DNA of 40,524 nt from Chloroflexota bacterium (GTDB lineage: Bacteria; Chloroflexota; Anaerolineae; Anaerolineales; UBA11858). The stretch spans positions 1 through 40,524 of the forward strand of contig JAUWCZ010000007.1 of NCBI GenBank assembly GCA_030609055.1. The letters run 5' to 3'. Both the position numbers and the translations under genes were made by a program. This document shows positions 1 to 7,437 of this stretch, piece by piece. The notes beneath the pieces were generated by a model, which saw only the letters and a list, made by a program, of their open reading frames with translations, searched no databases and was not told where the DNA came from. Positions within the stretch are counted from its first letter, which is position 1; each line of letters starts with the position of its first letter.

Positions 1-1473
1 CTATACCGGAAAGTAGAAGGTCCAGTAATTGTTGAAGACTTTGTAGTGAATGAGAAGAGATCCGGATCCGACGCTGAAGCGGGTTTACCCGTGGATGCGC
101 TTTTCCGGAAAAACCCGGAATTCTTTGACCTGACAAAACCCTACTTTGTTGGACAGGATGCTCTGGAAATTGAGGTACCTGCTGTCCAGCGGGGAAAATG
201 GGTTTGGAAGGAAAAAGAGTCTGCATTAAAGAAGACGGAACTGAATGGGGTACATCAACAAATGGGAGCAAAATTGGTTTCATTTGCCGGCTGGGAAATG
301 CCCGTTCGCTATTCCTCTATACTGGAAGAACACCGGGCAGTCCGGGAAGGAGCCGGCTTATTTGATGTCTCCCATATGGGTGTATTTGAGGTGTCCGGAC
401 CAAATGCCACCACTTTCCTGGATACAGTATTTTCTAATTATGCTGCCTGGCTTGAGGATGGGCAATCCATGTATGGTTACTTCCTGGAACCGGATGGGAA
501 TGTTGTGGATGACGGGATTATTTATCGGATTCGGTCGGATTATTATTACATTGTGATCAATGCCGATAATGAAGAGAAGGATTGGGATTGGTTAAATGCG
601 GTCAATGACGGGGATGTGATTATTGATCAGGATCGTCCCTGGGTCCAGGTGGAAGCACCGGCGGTATTGAAAAATCTCAAGGATCCGAAAAGCGGGAAAT
701 CTCAGAAACGGGATATCGCCCTGCAGGGACCGGCATCGATTAAAATCCTTCAGGCAATGACAGATGACCCGTTGTTGAAGTCTGAATTAGTCCGCATCCG
801 GCGGACAGAGTTGATTTCCTGTGAATTGCAGGGAATGTCTCTGGTGATCGCCCGGACAGGGTACACCGGAGAATCCTGGGGATATGAGATCCTGGTCCAC
901 CCGAAGGAGATGGAAAAACTCTGGAATATAATTCTGAAGATGGGGGAGCCATATGGCGTAAAACCTGCCGGATTAGCATGCCGGGACTCGACCCGGATTG
1001 AAGCTGGATTACCACTTTATGGACATGAGTTAGCTGGACCGTATTCCATCTCACCTGTGGAAGCAGGTTTTCCCGGTTATGTTAAATACCACAAACCCTT
1101 TTTTATTGGACGGGATGTGCTATTGTCTCAAGAAGAAAATCGTCAGCGGGAGATTATTCGCTTCCGCTGCAATCAGAAACGCAGTCGGCGTCCGAATATG
1201 GGAGATCCGGTTGTGGATGAGAAAGGATTTCAAGTAGGGAAAGTCACCAGCTGTTCAGTAGATGTAGAAGGCTTCCTGCTGGGCTTAGCGCTGGTGGACA
1301 TTCGTTGTATTACGCCAGGAACATCCCTCAGTATTTTCCCCTTGCGTGGTAAATCTCTCCAGGAGGGATTGCTGCAGGAAACAAAAGTCGCTCTACCGAT
1401 CGAGGTGACGGTATTATCCAGATTCCCGGAAAAAGGGGATTATAGACCGGTCTGGATGACCGGAGAGGACTGA
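1..1473 (+). CDS. gcvT: Aminomethyltransferase (glycine cleavage T-protein family), 5' end missing
   Basis: GcvT-family proteins transfer the C1 unit from the H-protein aminomethyl group to tetrahydrofolate. The frame stays open to base 1, so the true start lies outside the window; the first in-window start-like codon is a GTG at 46. From the GTG, the recognisable GcvT core begins near residue 65 (LNGVHQQMGAKLVSFAGWEMP). It contains the VVDDGIIYR segment with the family's catalytic Asp, the ARTGYTGE folate-site motif, and CRDSTRIEAGLPLYGHEL. Near residue 200 there is an extra charged stretch of about 25 residues before DIALQGPAS. The preceding part carries DLTKPYFVGQDAL, which resembles the KPFFIGRDVL motif of this protein's own C-terminal region. 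The N-terminus may therefore be the end of another GcvT-like unit. True GcvT versus a related folate-dependent methyltransferase cannot be settled without the rest of the gene. Confidence 0.85.
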   Translation, partial: LYRKVEGPVIVEDFVVNEKRSGSDAEAGLPVDALFRKNPEFFDLTKPYFVGQDALEIEVPAVQRGKWVWKEKESALKKTELNGVHQQMGAKLVSFAGWEMPVRYSSILEEHRAVREGAGLFDVSHMGVFEVSGPNATTFLDTVFSNYAAWLEDGQSMYGYFLEPDGNVVDDGIIYRIRSDYYYIVINADNEEKDWDWLNAVNDGDVIIDQDRPWVQVEAPAVLKNLKDPKSGKSQKRDIALQGPASIKILQAMTDDPLLKSELVRIRRTELISCELQGMSLVIARTGYTGESWGYEILVHPKEMEKLWNIILKMGEPYGVKPAGLACRDSTRIEAGLPLYGHELAGPYSISPVEAGFPGYVKYHKPFFIGRDVLLSQEENRQREIIRFRCNQKRSRRPNMGDPVVDEKGFQVGKVTSCSVDVEGFLLGLALVDIRCITPGTSLSIFPLRGKSLQEGLLQETKVALPIEVTVLSRFPEKGDYRPVWMTGED

Positions 1474-1574
1474 ACACGAATTATCGCCCCCTTACCAGCG
1501 AATTATAGCCCGGTAAGATAACCGAGGATGATGTATTCCAGGAAGTGAAGGTTTTATTATTTCAGGAGGATAAA

Positions 1575-2456
1575 ATGGATCCAATTATTTTTACAATTCC
1601 GGGTACCAATATTTCACTGCATTGGTATGGCTTAATTATGGCCGTTGGGATTATCCTGGCCGGGATGGTTGCGGAATGGGGTGTCCGGCAGCGGGGCGAG
1701 GATGGTGAACATATCTGGGAACTGTTGGTATGGGCGGCTCCTGCTGGTATTGTAGGTGCCAGGTTATGGTACGTATTGAATGATATTCTTGGAGGTGGGC
1801 AGTATTATCTCGACCATCCCTTAAGTATTATCAACCTTCCTGAAGGCGGCTTGCATTTTTACGGAGCTGTCTTGTTTGGTGCTCTTGGAGCATTCGCCTA
1901 CGTGAAAAGAAAGGGACTGGATTTCAGAATTTTTCTTGACGCTGCAGCACCGGCACTTCTGATTGGACAGGCACTTGTTAGACCAGCAAATTTTATCAAC
2001 CAGGAACTTTATGGTCCACCGACAGATCTGCCCTGGGGAATTGCCATAGACGCCTTCCATCGCATCCCGCCCTGGACAAATTTAACCCTCTATCCAGTGG
2101 AAAGCACACGATTCCATCCAGCATTTGCCTATGAAATGTTGTGGAATTTTCTGGCGACCGGTATCCTGTTATGGATCTTCCTGGAATTGAAAGATAGAAT
2201 CAAACCGGCTTCGCTTTTCGCTGGTTGGCTTGTTTTGGAAGGAATTGGCAGAGAGATCATTGAATTCTTCCGTCCTGATCAACCCCGTGTGCCCGGAACG
2301 GATATCAGCTATTCTCGCATCGTTGCGGGGGTGATGATTCTGGTGGGTATTTTCTGGCTGCTGATTAAGTATGAGATCATCAAGCTTCCTTTCCTTGAGG
2401 CAGGACCAGAAAAATATATAATATCTCCTGCTGCTAAGAAAGGTAAGCGAAAATAA
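1575..2456 (+). CDS. lgt: Prolipoprotein diacylglyceryl transferase
   Basis: Lgt is a polytopic membrane enzyme that moves diacylglycerol from phosphatidylglycerol to the lipobox cysteine of prelipoproteins. The protein starts MDPIIFTIPG and has ISLHWYGLIMAVG, the Lgt-typical N-terminal segment with the conserved His and Tyr. A glycine-rich segment containing GARLWYV, then LPEGGLHFYG, follow. A later stretch RPANFINQELYGPPTDLPWG matches the Lgt signature (R-x-[GA]-N-F-x-N-x-E-x-x-G). Several hydrophobic helices are visible and the 293-aa length is normal. An ATG 30 bases upstream is in frame, but AGGAGG at 1565-1570 sits correctly for the 1575 ATG. Two lipoproteins in this window (the convergent neighbour and the flavin-transporter binding protein) would be substrates, as would the lipoprotein in the ccm cluster. 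Confidence 0.95.
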   Translation: MDPIIFTIPGTNISLHWYGLIMAVGIILAGMVAEWGVRQRGEDGEHIWELLVWAAPAGIVGARLWYVLNDILGGGQYYLDHPLSIINLPEGGLHFYGAVLFGALGAFAYVKRKGLDFRIFLDAAAPALLIGQALVRPANFINQELYGPPTDLPWGIAIDAFHRIPPWTNLTLYPVESTRFHPAFAYEMLWNFLATGILLWIFLELKDRIKPASLFAGWLVLEGIGREIIEFFRPDQPRVPGTDISYSRIVAGVMILVGIFWLLIKYEIIKLPFLEAGPEKYIISPAAKKGKRK

Positions 2457-2480
2457 CCTGGAACGGGTAATCCAGATAGA

Positions 2481-2514
2481 AAAGGAGCAGTTGATAAGAC
2501 TGCTCCTTTTTTTT
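2481..2514. terminator. Intrinsic terminator between convergent genes
   Basis: A 10-bp perfect stem (AAAGGAGCAG at 2481-2490 with CTGCTCCTTT at 2500-2509) has a 9-base loop and a run of eight T on the plus strand. It lies 24 bases after lgt. The A-rich left flank makes it partly usable for the convergent lipoprotein gene on the minus strand as well. Confidence 0.9.
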
Positions 2515-2535
2515 GTGGCTCTCACCTGATTCTAA

Positions 2536-5136
2536 TTATGGGCACTCACAGAAGTATTTATCGGTATTCCAGGTACCCCCAGCCTTCTTGCATTTATTTT
2601 CTGGTAAATTCATTGTACATGGAATTAGAGTAGGAGTTTTGGTTGGTTCAGGCTTTGGCATTGGAGGATCTTTTTCCGTTTCTAACGTATCGTCATCCAC
2701 ATCTCCACAATTTAGTAAATTCTTGGACATCCAACCCTTAATCCCATCACCATCGATGACTTTGTACCAGATCGGTTTTCCAGGCTCAGAGCGGGCGAGA
2801 AGTTCAACAATGTGTCCTTTTAGGAATCCCGTAATTGTGGGGTATTCTGTGCTTGGCCCATAACGTAAGAACGCATCCTGGAGCACGATGCATGGTGTCA
2901 TGGGTATGGGCAGGAACTTGTAATCCCACCCGAAGTTGACATTAACCAGATCCTCGTTGGCAGCGATGGTGATTTCGGCTTCTGCCGGAGAAGCATCCCT
3001 GACAGGGGCAGTCCAGCTACCAGGAAGGAGGATTGTATCGTTGGGGGGTGACAAGGCATCTACCGTTATACAGTATGTTGCTTCTCCAAACAGGAATGCG
3101 AAACTGAATTCACCGTCCACGTTGGTTGGGACTTCAGTCAGAATCAAGCTGATTGGGCATGGTCCAGTGCCAATCCTTACCAAGAGACCTGGGATGCCCG
3201 GCTCTGCTGGATCATAGATGCCGTCCGCTCCCAAATCGCCTCCAGGGAGTTCGATACAGCCGGGAGGTGGAGTAGCTGGCATGATATATGGAACGGCGCA
3301 GAGATCGTGCCATACTATTCCACTGGCGGATGCATCTGGCACAGCTAATAGGTAGCGGAAGTTGATATCTTCCAGTATATCCCCAGCAGCAATAGGGAGA
3401 TCATAATTTTCAGGATCCAGCGTTTGCTGGATTGGAGAAGTTGCCAGGCAGTAGTCTCCCGGGTCAATTTCAAGGATTTCATAAAATCCTGCGCTGTCGG
3501 ATTCCACGGTGATGATATCGCTCACCCCCGGACAGGATCCTTCTTTTAAGGTCAGCATAGCACCGGTAACAGATCCTTCTCCTGGATCCCGGATGGAATT
3601 GTTATTATCATCGATATAGGTCCAGCCGCGGATGATCCCCTTAGTACTTACATTTTCATGAGCGCCCCGATCGCAGGCGGCACCCTGCGGTCTGGAGGTT
3701 CCATGTTGATCGTGGGCCACGCAGCGGTCAGGATCTCCGGAATCGATCGCCGGACTGCCGATCCCCAGGGCATGACTCGGCGCCATGCCAGAATATGTCG
3801 CTAGGGGTTCCAAAATAGGATCTACGCTGGGAAGATCATCAATCCCTGCTAGACTGCAGGATCCATCGCTGTCAATGTTATATCCCTGAGAATCCAGCGG
3901 AAGTCCTGCACAGTTTCCTCCCAGGTTATCTGCCAGGGCAGAACTGCGGATCTTAGTCTCCAGGCCGCCATCAACCCGGATTCCTTCGGGGCTGTTATCA
4001 GCCGCTGTGATGAATTCAAGCTGCAGGTTGCCGGTATTGTAAATCCCAGCCCCACCAAGTCCACCTCCAGCTGCGGTATTAGCGCTGATAGTGGTATTGC
4101 GGAGAAGTAAACCTCCACCAGGACCTACATTGTATGCCCCTCCTCCAGCGCCGCCTGTTGCATCGTTTGCGGACATACCACTCTGGTAGAGATGGAGCAT
4201 GCCCTCATCATTGTAAACAGCTCCCCCTAGATCCGCACTATTAAGGGTGAACCAGGTATTTGTGAGGGCGGCTTGACCGCCGGTCCAGTTGAAAAATCCA
4301 CCACCATACCCTAAGGCATGATTATCCTCAAAATAAAAATCAGTTCCGTTGACAGATCCGTTATTCCAGATGCCCGCCCCACTTAAACCGGCTTCATTCA
4401 TTCTAAATTCAGCGCCATTGATATCTACTGTTGAATTAAGACCGACCCAGATTGCTCCGCCGTGATCATCAGCCTCATTGCCAATAAAATTAGCGTTCTC
4501 AATGGTAAGAGTGGCATTTTCATGGTTATATATCGCACCACCGTATTCCGCTGTATTGGCCAGGAATTGAGCTCCCAAGATTGTGAGATCACCGGTATTA
4601 AAGATGCATCCTCCCCGGGCATCCCCCATAGCGTCAGGAGGGATCTCTACGCTGTTGTAATTACAGGTGAAAGCACTTAAAGTAAGCTCACTTTCATTAA
4701 GCAATCCTCCCCCGATGATTGCATTACCATCCGCCAGCCAGATGTGATCAAAGGTAACTACTGCTGGACTTTGAATATGAAACGCCCGATCAATATTTCC
4801 GTGGATAGAGGGTGCGCCAGTTCCGATGATGACCAGGTCCTTGGTGATGTCCAGATCGCCGGTCTTGCCTAGGTCCTCATCCGTTCCGGGGATGGTCAGT
4901 GTATACCCTCCTGCTGGCAGGTTAATCCAGTGGGGTCCAGAGCAGGCATTTGCGTTTAACACGGCTTCCCTCAAGGAGCAGTCCAGTGTACTGCATACGC
5001 CATCGTTGGTATCGTCTGTTTTTGTGACGTTATAAGTCACAACGCAGACTGGAGCCGGGTCCCAGGTACATGCAGAAAAGAGGGTCAGAAAACACCCAAT
5101 TAGGATAAGCACCAACCACTTCGCGTGAGGTTTCAT
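2536..5136 (-). CDS. Large surface lipoprotein: CSLREA motif, beta-helix repeats, SdrD-B-like and SH3b domains
   Basis: The 866-aa protein begins with a lipoprotein signal (hydrophobic helix, lipobox FSAC, Cys23), so it should be anchored on the outer face of the membrane. Residues 48-59 hold CSTLDCSLREAV, the CSLREA motif common at the start of large secreted Chloroflexota proteins. About residues 80-490 form short Gly/Asn-rich repeats of the NxGxLxIxxxxFxxNxA type, as in right-handed beta-helix or polymorphic outer-membrane-type repeats. Two SdrD-B-like modules follow (DDNNNSIRDPGEG near 510; DGIYDPAEPGIPG near 640). A bacterial SH3 domain comes next (about 750-815, FLRYGPSTEY and GIKGWMSK), then a Pro/Lys-rich linker and a Cys-rich tail. 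GGAGG lies 8 bases before the ATG. The ligand is unknown. Binding to cell-wall or other glycans is a guess based on the SH3b and beta-helix folds. Confidence 0.85.
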   Translation of the reverse strand: MKPHAKWLVLILIGCFLTLFSACTWDPAPVCVVTYNVTKTDDTNDGVCSTLDCSLREAVLNANACSGPHWINLPAGGYTLTIPGTDEDLGKTGDLDITKDLVIIGTGAPSIHGNIDRAFHIQSPAVVTFDHIWLADGNAIIGGGLLNESELTLSAFTCNYNSVEIPPDAMGDARGGCIFNTGDLTILGAQFLANTAEYGGAIYNHENATLTIENANFIGNEADDHGGAIWVGLNSTVDINGAEFRMNEAGLSGAGIWNNGSVNGTDFYFEDNHALGYGGGFFNWTGGQAALTNTWFTLNSADLGGAVYNDEGMLHLYQSGMSANDATGGAGGGAYNVGPGGGLLLRNTTISANTAAGGGLGGAGIYNTGNLQLEFITAADNSPEGIRVDGGLETKIRSSALADNLGGNCAGLPLDSQGYNIDSDGSCSLAGIDDLPSVDPILEPLATYSGMAPSHALGIGSPAIDSGDPDRCVAHDQHGTSRPQGAACDRGAHENVSTKGIIRGWTYIDDNNNSIRDPGEGSVTGAMLTLKEGSCPGVSDIITVESDSAGFYEILEIDPGDYCLATSPIQQTLDPENYDLPIAAGDILEDINFRYLLAVPDASASGIVWHDLCAVPYIMPATPPPGCIELPGGDLGADGIYDPAEPGIPGLLVRIGTGPCPISLILTEVPTNVDGEFSFAFLFGEATYCITVDALSPPNDTILLPGSWTAPVRDASPAEAEITIAANEDLVNVNFGWDYKFLPIPMTPCIVLQDAFLRYGPSTEYPTITGFLKGHIVELLARSEPGKPIWYKVIDGDGIKGWMSKNLLNCGDVDDDTLETEKDPPMPKPEPTKTPTLIPCTMNLPENKCKKAGGTWNTDKYFCECP

Positions 5137-5336
5137 TTTTCAGCCTCCTTCGGCTTCAGAATGCAACTTCAAGATATTAAGGGTTTTAGCAACTTATATT
5201 AGATATTTACGTATAAAATAAGGGAAGACAATAGATCTGATCTACATTCTACCAAACTTCCTCCTGGCAGGAGAAGTTTTGGATCTTTGTTTATATAATA
5301 ATAGGGTTGTTTGCTGTATTTAATAATTGTTTTGTA

Positions 5337-5366
5337 CTGACTTTCAATACAACGTGTTACGATAAT
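5337..5366 (+). promoter_or_regulatory. Candidate promoter for the DUF5668-like gene pair
   Basis: CTGACT at 5337-5342 (4 of 6 to TTGACA), an 18-base spacer and GATAAT at 5361-5366 (5 of 6) lie about 50 bases before the start at 5415. The rest of the 278-base intergenic region 5137-5414 is AT-rich, with no other feature I can support. Confidence 0.45.
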
Positions 5367-5414
5367 ATTATAGTGGAGTATTGTAATTTATTATTCATAT
5401 TAAGGAGAAACACG

Positions 5415-5930
5415 ATGGATAAACAACGACGGACAAGTATCATCGGGGGCGCTATATTGATAATAATTGGTGGTTTATTATTTGCTGCCCAAATCCTGCC
5501 GAACTTTTTACCGAATTTTTGGGACATTGTCTCGTGGCCCTGGATCATCATCGGGGTAGGATTATTCCTGTTTGCGTTGGGGGTAGCCCTTGGTGAACCG
5601 GGAATGGCGGTGCCGGCTAGTATCGTTGGCGGAATTGGCGGCATCTTGGCATACCAGAATTACACCGGGTACTGGGAAAGTTGGTCCTATATGTGGACCT
5701 TGATACCCGGATTTGTAGGCTTTGGTATTGTATTGATGAACATTTTAGGTGGAAAAGAGGAAGGATCTTCTTTTAAAGATGGCGGTACCCTGATCCTGAT
5801 CAGTTTTATCCTCCTGGCAGTGTTTGGTTCATTCTTCGGCGCCATTGGTTTGGCTGGAAGATATTGGCCTGTCCTGTTGATCCTACTCGGCTTGGTTCTG
5901 ATGGGGCGGACTTTGTTCACAAAAAAATAG
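5415..5930 (+). CDS. Small polytopic membrane protein, DUF5668/LiaI-like
   Basis: This 171-aa protein is almost entirely membrane helices: an N-terminal IIGGAILIIIGGLLF helix, a Trp-rich WDIVSWPWIIIGVGLFLFALG segment, a Gly-rich helix, and two C-terminal helices ending YWPVLLILLGLVLMGRTLF. The pattern of short helix pairs joined by a W-P turn is that of DUF5668/LiaI-LiaF transmembrane regions, which occur in envelope-stress modules. I start it at 5415, not at the in-frame codon 108 bases upstream, because AAGGAG precedes 5415 and the extension looks non-coding. It is followed 43 bases later by a LiaF-like gene, so the two are probably co-transcribed. The function is not known. Confidence 0.7.
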   Translation: MDKQRRTSIIGGAILIIIGGLLFAAQILPNFLPNFWDIVSWPWIIIGVGLFLFALGVALGEPGMAVPASIVGGIGGILAYQNYTGYWESWSYMWTLIPGFVGFGIVLMNILGGKEEGSSFKDGGTLILISFILLAVFGSFFGAIGLAGRYWPVLLILLGLVLMGRTLFTKK

Positions 5931-5973
5931 ATCCATTAAATGGAATTAATCGATCAGGTAGGAGGAATAATCT

Positions 5974-6798
5974 ATGCGTACAAATCGGATGTTTTGGGCA
6001 ATCTTACTGGTGGGGTTGGGATTTTTATTTCTCGCCAATAATTTAGGTTTGATGAGTATAAATGTTTGGAGTATGATTTGGCCGGTGTTCTTAATCCTGC
6101 TGGGCATCTCGTTCCTGTTGGGTTCCTCTAGGGGTTCGACTGAAATGGTGCTCGAAGAAGGAACCGTCCCTCTTGATGGAGCAGAGGGAGCGAAAGTGAT
6201 TGTAAAACACGGCGCGGGAAAACTGACCGTGGACAGCAGTGCAGAGAGCGGCGCCCTGGCATCAGGGACTTTTGCCAATGGGTTAGATGCCCGCGTAAAG
6301 CGGGATGGAAATAAGCTTGATGTGGTGATGAAACCGAAGAGCCCGATTTTCCCGGATGTCATGTTTCCCTGGAATTGGACAACTGGAGGGGGTCTCCAAT
6401 GGGATTTTGGTTTTACCCGGGATATACCCCTCAACCTTGTCTTTGAAACTGGAGCAGTTGAGGCTTATCTGGACCTGACAGATCTGCAGGTGAAAGAACT
6501 GATATTAAAAACAGGAGCCAGTTCAACCAACCTAACAATGCCTGTGGGTGCAGGTTTTACCAGAGTAAAAATTGAAGGTGGAGCGGCTTCCGTAAAAATC
6601 CATATCCCCGAGGGTGTTGCAGCCCGGGTGGAGGCTGAGCCAGGTGCTGAGATAGGTTTAACTTTAGCTTCTTTTTCTGTTGATCAAAACCGATTTCCTA
6701 AGGTTAATGGATATTACCAATCTACTGAGTATGATAGCGCAGAAAACAAGGTAGAAATCCGAATCGAATTCGGGTTGGGATCAATTGAGATTCACTAG
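5974..6798 (+). CDS. LiaF-like protein: two-helix membrane anchor plus adhesin-like beta domain
   Basis: This 274-aa protein has two N-terminal membrane helices (about 8-27 and 32-50: FWAILLVGLGFLFLANNLG, then IWPVFLILLGISFLL). An extracytoplasmic-type domain rich in short beta repeats follows (LDLTDLQVKELILKTGASS, then VKIEGGAASVKIHIPEG), characteristic of the DUF4097/LiaF C-terminal beta-solenoid fold. AGGAGG at 5960-5965 lies 8 bases before the start. In Firmicutes, LiaF-type proteins tune cell-envelope stress sensors. No adjacent two-component pair is present here, so a regulatory role is only a possibility. The helix arrangement parallels the upstream gene, which suggests an old duplication of the membrane part. 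Confidence 0.7.
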   Translation: MRTNRMFWAILLVGLGFLFLANNLGLMSINVWSMIWPVFLILLGISFLLGSSRGSTEMVLEEGTVPLDGAEGAKVIVKHGAGKLTVDSSAESGALASGTFANGLDARVKRDGNKLDVVMKPKSPIFPDVMFPWNWTTGGGLQWDFGFTRDIPLNLVFETGAVEAYLDLTDLQVKELILKTGASSTNLTMPVGAGFTRVKIEGGAASVKIHIPEGVAARVEAEPGAEIGLTLASFSVDQNRFPKVNGYYQSTEYDSAENKVEIRIEFGLGSIEIH

Positions 6799-6986
6799 CT
6801 GGCTTTCGGAACAGGTAAAGTAGATCTAAGGTCACGGTTTGTTAGCCGAGAGGGAAGTGGTTTCTATAAACAAACACCAATATCGGGGTGGGGGTGGATC
6901 AAGTCCATTATCCCGTTGGGTGAATTTGAGCCAATTGTTGACGCTACCAGGATTATCAAGATCAATTATGAGAGAGGAACTATAGT

Positions 6987-7148
6987 ATGGTCGAGTTCAT
7001 GGAAGAACCCAGATGTGCTAATTGCCCAATACGTCAAAAAGCAGAGCTGAAACCAAAATCACTGCTGGGGAGGTTCTGGCGCTGGCACACAACCTGGTGC
7101 CCGGGTTGGAAGACTTATCAGGAGTACCTGGCCCAGCAGGAAGACTAA
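6987..7148 (+). CDS. 53-aa Cys/Trp-rich small protein
   Basis: A short open frame reads MVEFMEEPRCANCPIRQKAE, then a KPKSLLGRFWRWHTTWCPGW segment and a Gln-rich tail. It has Cys10 and Cys13 as a CxxC pair, a third Cys and a His in the WRWHTTWCPGW segment, and many basic residues. GAGAGG lies about 10 bases before the ATG, and a clean terminator follows 22 bases after the stop, so it looks like a complete one-gene unit. The composition and motif pattern suggest a small metal-binding (zinc or Fe-S) protein. I believe similar short proteins with a KPKSLLGR-(F/I)W-W-H-CPGWK core occur in other bacteria, but cannot confirm this here. An in-frame ATG at 6999 is an alternative start. Confidence 0.65.
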   Translation: MVEFMEEPRCANCPIRQKAELKPKSLLGRFWRWHTTWCPGWKTYQEYLAQQED

Positions 7149-7170
7149 ATCCCGGATTTTGTATAATAAT

Positions 7171-7200
7171 AAGACCAGAGCTAATCTGGTCTTTTATTTT
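7171..7200 (+). terminator. Intrinsic terminator after the 53-aa gene
   Basis: A 9-bp stem AAGACCAGA (7171-7179) with TCTGGTCTT (7185-7193) and a 5-base loop is followed by TTATTTT. It ends the small-protein transcript. Confidence 0.85.
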
Positions 7201-7297
7201 TATTCTTGTCTTCGGACCAATTATTGCACTAGCAGAAATACGCCTAAATCGTTTAATTTTAAACTATTTTGATTCATACAATTAGTTAATGTCCGCT

Positions 7298-7306
7298 TGT
7301 TATAAT
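7298..7306 (+). promoter_or_regulatory. Candidate extended -10 promoter for clpC
   Basis: TGT directly precedes a perfect TATAAT (7301-7306), giving the extended -10 form TGnTATAAT, with no convincing -35. It would give a leader of about 125 bases before clpC. No CIRCE (TTAGCACTC-N9-GAGTGCTAA) element and no CtsR-type heptamer repeat was seen. The rest of 7201-7437 holds nothing else I can support. Confidence 0.5.
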
Positions 7307-7437
7307 ATTTGCATTGATGAGAACGATCTTGTGTTTCTACAAAATTATTACTCCTGGTGATTTATCTCAACAACTACCGGGGTTAAATTGCAGAAAAACA
7401 GCAAGTAATAAGACCAAATGACCAAGGATGGTGTTTG

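Noticed and set aside
5307-5414. N-terminal extension of the DUF5668-like gene from 5307
   Set aside because: The extension overlaps the candidate promoter, looks non-coding, and a good ribosome-binding site precedes 5415.
6938-6966. Promoter for the 53-aa gene (TTGACG with a -10 near 6961)
   Set aside because: The -35 matches 5 of 6, but the best -10 at 17 bases (ATCAAT) matches only 3 of 6 and would leave almost no room before the ribosome-binding site.
7307-7437. CIRCE or CtsR operator in front of clpC
   Set aside because: Neither the CIRCE inverted repeat nor a CtsR heptamer direct repeat is present.
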